35,402 nt of DNA, taken from positions 1-35,402 of the forward strand of contig CAYWFP010000033.1 in the NCBI GenBank assembly GCA_964457365.1, in the 5' to 3' direction. Shown in pieces: positions 32,773 through 35,402 of the stretch; position 1 is the first letter of the stretch, and every line of letters starts with the position of its first letter. The stretch is from CAYWFP01 sp964457365. GTDB lineage: Bacteria > Planctomycetota > SZUA-567. Under the pieces are notes generated by a model that was not told the origin of the DNA, searched no databases, and worked only from the letters and a program-made list of their open reading frames with translations. The position numbers and the translations under genes are program-made.

Positions 32773-33632
32773 GCGACCTGCCCGAACTTCCTGCCCGCCA
32801 GCGGCAGACCCACAAAGGCGATTACGGCCGCGTGCTGGTGATCGCCGGCTCGACCGGAATGACCGGCGCGGGCGCATTGGCTTCGCGGGCGGCGCTCCGG
32901 AGTGGCGCAGGACTGGTGACCTGGGCGCTGCCGAAGAGCCTGAACATCGTCGCCGAGGTGGCCTCGCCGGAGGTGATGTCGCTGCCGGTGCCGGAGACCG
33001 ATGGTCTCTCGCTGAGCGTCGACGCGCGCGAACATCTCCTGGAAGCGACGCACGAAGTCAGCGCGGTCGTGCTGGGCCCGGGCTTGCCGGTGGCTGGCGA
33101 GACGGGCGAGCTGCTGCGCCTGATCATCCCCGAGATTCACGCGCCGCTCGTCGTCGACGCGGGCGCGTTGCGCGCGGCCGGTCGCGAGGTGAAGTTATTC
33201 CAGAAACGCAAGAGCGCGACGATCCTGACGCCGCACCCCGGAGAGATGGCCACCTTGATCGGCAAATCCACCGAAGAGATTCTGGAAAAGCGCGAGGAGA
33301 TGGCCACGGCCTTCGCCCAATCGGCCAAATCAGTAGTTGTTCTGAAAGGCGCAAATACCGTCGTCTCAGACGGCGAACATACCCGCGTCAACGACACCGG
33401 GAATCCGGGAATGGCGACCGGCGGCACCGGCGACGTGCTGGCGGGTGTCCTCGCCGGTCTGCTTGCTCAGGGCATGGAACCATACGATGCGGCCGTTCTC
33501 GGCGTTTATATCCACGGTCTTGCCGGAGATGCCGCCGCGACGAAGATCGGCCAGCACAGCCTCATCGCCAGTGACATCATCGACGCGCTGCCCGAGATCT
33601 TCCTGCGCCTGGACGGGAGCGTCCGGGCATGA
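32769..33632 (+). CDS. nnrD: ADP-dependent NAD(P)H-hydrate dehydratase
   Basis: This 287-residue carbohydrate-kinase-like enzyme repairs hydrated NADH and NADPH. It has GRVLVIAGSTGMTGAG (20-35), LTPHPGEM (153-160), KGANT (193-197) and GGTGDVLAG (218-226) with the catalytic Asp222. It lacks the N-terminal epimerase domain (NnrE) found in the usual fused form, and the epimerase is not in the window. ATG 32769 overlaps the larB stop (ATGA), and AAGGAG lies about eight bases upstream. The stop overlaps the next start (ATGA). Confidence 0.94.
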   Translation: MSDLPELPARQRQTHKGDYGRVLVIAGSTGMTGAGALASRAALRSGAGLVTWALPKSLNIVAEVASPEVMSLPVPETDGLSLSVDAREHLLEATHEVSAVVLGPGLPVAGETGELLRLIIPEIHAPLVVDAGALRAAGREVKLFQKRKSATILTPHPGEMATLIGKSTEEILEKREEMATAFAQSAKSVVVLKGANTVVSDGEHTRVNDTGNPGMATGGTGDVLAGVLAGLLAQGMEPYDAAVLGVYIHGLAGDAAATKIGQHSLIASDIIDALPEIFLRLDGSVRA

Positions 33633-34645
33633 TCCGCGAAATCGTCTTTCCGATGATGGCCACGCGCATGCGTGCGGCCACGCTGGCGACGTGGTTGGTG
33701 GACGAAGGCGAGCCACTCGCCGTGGGCCAACCGCTGTTGGACGTGACCACCGACAAGGTCACCCTTGAGGTGGAGAGCCGCATCGAAGGCATTCTGCGGC
33801 GCAAACTCGCCAAGGAAGGCGACCTGCTGCCGGTCGAGAGCGTCATCGGTCTGGCGACGACCGCCGGCGAGGAGATTTCCGAGGAAACGGTTGCAAAGTA
33901 CCCGCCGTTCGCACCCGCCCCGCCGTTGACGGTGAGTTGCGAGATCACTCCCGAACTCGGCGACGAGATGGTGCCCCTGGATGCGATGCGCACGGTCATC
34001 GCCCAGCGCATGAGCATTGCGCGCAACACGATGCCGCACTTCTATCTCACCACCGTCATCGACATGACCGCCGCCATCGAGATGCGCCAACGGCTCAAGC
34101 GCGAAAAGAAAATACGCATCTCCTACAACGACATGCTGCTGAAGGCCAGCGGACTGGCGCTGTCGAGGTATCCGCAGGTGGCGTCCCTGTTCACCAGCTT
34201 CGGCTACGTCATCCGTCATCGCATGCACGTGGGCTTCGCCGTCAGCATCGAGCCCGACGGACTGGTCGTGCCGGTGATCCGCGACGCGGACAAGCGTCCT
34301 CTGCAGGAAATCAGCCACGACGCCAAGGAATTGATGCGCAGGGCGCACAGCAAGAAGTTGACGCCCGACGACTACGGCTTCGGAGTCTTCACCGTCAGCA
34401 ATCTCGGCTCTTACGAGGTCGACCAGTTCACCGCCATCATCAACCCGGTCAACGCCGCTATTCTCGCGGTCGGAAAAATCACCGAAACGCCGGTTGCCGT
34501 CGACGGCAAGGTCGAGATCAGGCCACTGATGAAGATTACCCTCTCGAGCGACCACCGCGTCATCGACGGCGTCCTGGCTGCGAAGTTCAACGGCCATCTC
34601 AAGACGCTGTTGGAGGATCCGGAGCAGCTCTTCGACGGCGAGTAA
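33629..34645 (+). CDS. Dihydrolipoamide acyltransferase (E2) without E1/E3-binding domain
   Basis: This 338-residue protein has one N-terminal lipoyl domain (about 1-77, lipoylated Lys43 in TTDKVTLEVES). A Pro-rich linker (about 85-110) leads directly to the acyltransferase core, which has the catalytic DHRVIDG (His309, Asp313). The small peripheral-subunit-binding domain that normally holds E1 and E3 is not recognisable. The first residues (IVFPMMATRMRAATLATW) show the usual domain start. No E1 or E3 gene is in the window. The start overlaps nnrD by ATGA, so it is coupled to it. It may belong to a pyruvate- or branched-chain-type complex encoded elsewhere, or act in another acyl transfer. 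Confidence 0.9.
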   Translation: MIREIVFPMMATRMRAATLATWLVDEGEPLAVGQPLLDVTTDKVTLEVESRIEGILRRKLAKEGDLLPVESVIGLATTAGEEISEETVAKYPPFAPAPPLTVSCEITPELGDEMVPLDAMRTVIAQRMSIARNTMPHFYLTTVIDMTAAIEMRQRLKREKKIRISYNDMLLKASGLALSRYPQVASLFTSFGYVIRHRMHVGFAVSIEPDGLVVPVIRDADKRPLQEISHDAKELMRRAHSKKLTPDDYGFGVFTVSNLGSYEVDQFTAIINPVNAAILAVGKITETPVAVDGKVEIRPLMKITLSSDHRVIDGVLAAKFNGHLKTLLEDPEQLFDGE

Positions 34646-34657
34646 CGGGAGAGGCGC

Positions 34658-35402
34658 ATGCGCATCGCCGTACTGGTCGGCCGCCACCGTCAGTGGAGCG
34701 AGTCGTTCATCGCGCGAGAATGCGCGTCACTCGAGGCACACGGGCATGCGATAGCGCGTTTCGCCTGCGAATCCGGCGAGGACCGGCGGTGGTTCGACAG
34801 TGGTGGGCGGGCGATGCCCGCCTATTCCCCTGTCGGGCCGCTTTTTCCTTTCCGTATCGTCTCTGCTCTCCTGCGCTGCGGTATTCTGCAATTACGACGA
34901 AGCGGAACAGCACGCCGCGCGCTGCTGTGCCTTCCCTGGATGCCGGATCTGATCTGGGCGCAATTCTGCGGGCTGCCGGGCGTGATCGGCGCCGCGCTCG
35001 CGAGGGGTCTGGGCGTGCCGCTTGCCGTCACAGGCCATGCGCGCGATATTTGGGTGCCGTGGCGCCCCGGGCTGCGCGCGACACGTCTGGCCAAGCATGT
35101 CGTCGTCTGCAACGACGCGGCGCGGACGGAACTGATCCGCCGGCTTCCCGAGATCGCGCTACGCTGCACGCTGGTGCGGCATCCTCTTTTTCCCCAGTAT
35201 CCGCAGGAACAGGCGACCAACAATGAGCAGGTCCATCCGGCGTTTACGCCCGCCGCCCCTCCTTCCCGTGGTTCTCAAGTTCCTACGGAAGCGAAGTACG
35301 AGCACTGTCTGCCAGCGGCGGAGATTCCGTCATTCAAACAACTCCTCTTCTCAGACCCCATGCCCGCCTACGCACCGGACATGGATCGGTTGCAACTTGT
35401 CG
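34658..35402 (+). CDS. Glycosyltransferase, GT4-like, 5' part only
   Basis: An open frame begins at ATG 34658 with GGGAGAGG just upstream and runs off the end of the window with no stop; 248 codons are visible. The start (MRIAVLVGRH, then ESFIARECASLEAHGH) and GVPLAVTGHARDIW (119-132) resemble the N-terminal, acceptor-binding half of GT4-type glycosyltransferases. The donor-binding half with its E-x7-E motif lies beyond the window. After about residue 183 the chain becomes Pro/Gln/Ser-rich and less like the family. It follows the E2 gene by 12 nt and may share its operon. The acceptor sugar or lipid is unknown. Confidence 0.8.
   Translation, partial: MRIAVLVGRHRQWSESFIARECASLEAHGHAIARFACESGEDRRWFDSGGRAMPAYSPVGPLFPFRIVSALLRCGILQLRRSGTARRALLCLPWMPDLIWAQFCGLPGVIGAALARGLGVPLAVTGHARDIWVPWRPGLRATRLAKHVVVCNDAARTELIRRLPEIALRCTLVRHPLFPQYPQEQATNNEQVHPAFTPAAPPSRGSQVPTEAKYEHCLPAAEIPSFKQLLFSDPMPAYAPDMDRLQLV

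Overview
The window is 35.4 kb of GC-rich (by eye roughly 60%), tightly packed bacterial chromosome, almost all of it housekeeping and cell-envelope genes. The cell is Gram-negative: there is an RND efflux pump with its periplasmic adaptor, several lipoproteins or exported proteins, a LysM protein with a membrane anchor, and diaminopimelate epimerase. The mix (FapA-family protein, GH29 fucosidase, small Cys-rich PVC-like proteins, a lone FlhA-type domain) suggests an uncultured planctomycete-like (PVC) or related deep-branching lineage. That placement is an inference, not something the sequence proves. I found no tRNA, rRNA, CRISPR array, insertion sequence, phage gene or attachment site.

Layout. 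1-5.4 kb, mostly + strand: the end of pgi, a ClpP-type protease, a lipoprotein on the - strand, a SprT-like metalloprotease, a LysM protein and dapF. 5.4-13.6 kb, - strand: a rhomboid protease, an RND permease with its adaptor (ATGA overlap), and a two-domain ABC permease with no partner. 13.6-20.2 kb, + strand: two exported proteins, three small uncharacterised proteins, purE-mtnA, a soluble FlhA C-terminal-domain protein, an alpha-L-fucosidase and a small lipoprotein. 20.2-30.0 kb, - strand: a long run metG-fapA-purF-purM-purD-tsaC-(rpiB::cmk)-plsC, with several genes overlapping by 1-4 nt. 30.2-35.4 kb, + strand: recR, tsaD, larB, nnrD, a dihydrolipoamide acyltransferase and the start of a glycosyltransferase.

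How the genes fit together. Purine synthesis is covered by PurF, PurD, PurM and PurE. TsaC and TsaD, two enzymes of t6A tRNA modification, sit in different operons. RpiB-Cmk and PlsC link pentose, nucleotide and phospholipid metabolism. LarB starts the nickel-pincer cofactor pathway, NnrD repairs hydrated NAD(P)H, and MtnA belongs to methionine salvage. Good sigma70-type promoters can be read in front of most transcription units.

Most notable: a stand-alone cytosolic FlhA/SctV-type domain with no membrane part and no secretion genes nearby (18023-18868); an in-frame fusion of ribose-5-phosphate isomerase B with cytidylate kinase, whose kinase half appears to lack a CMP-binding arginine (20900-22042); an oversized RND pump with an extra domain of about 140 residues and a longer C-terminus; and an E2 acyltransferase without a recognisable E1/E3-binding domain.
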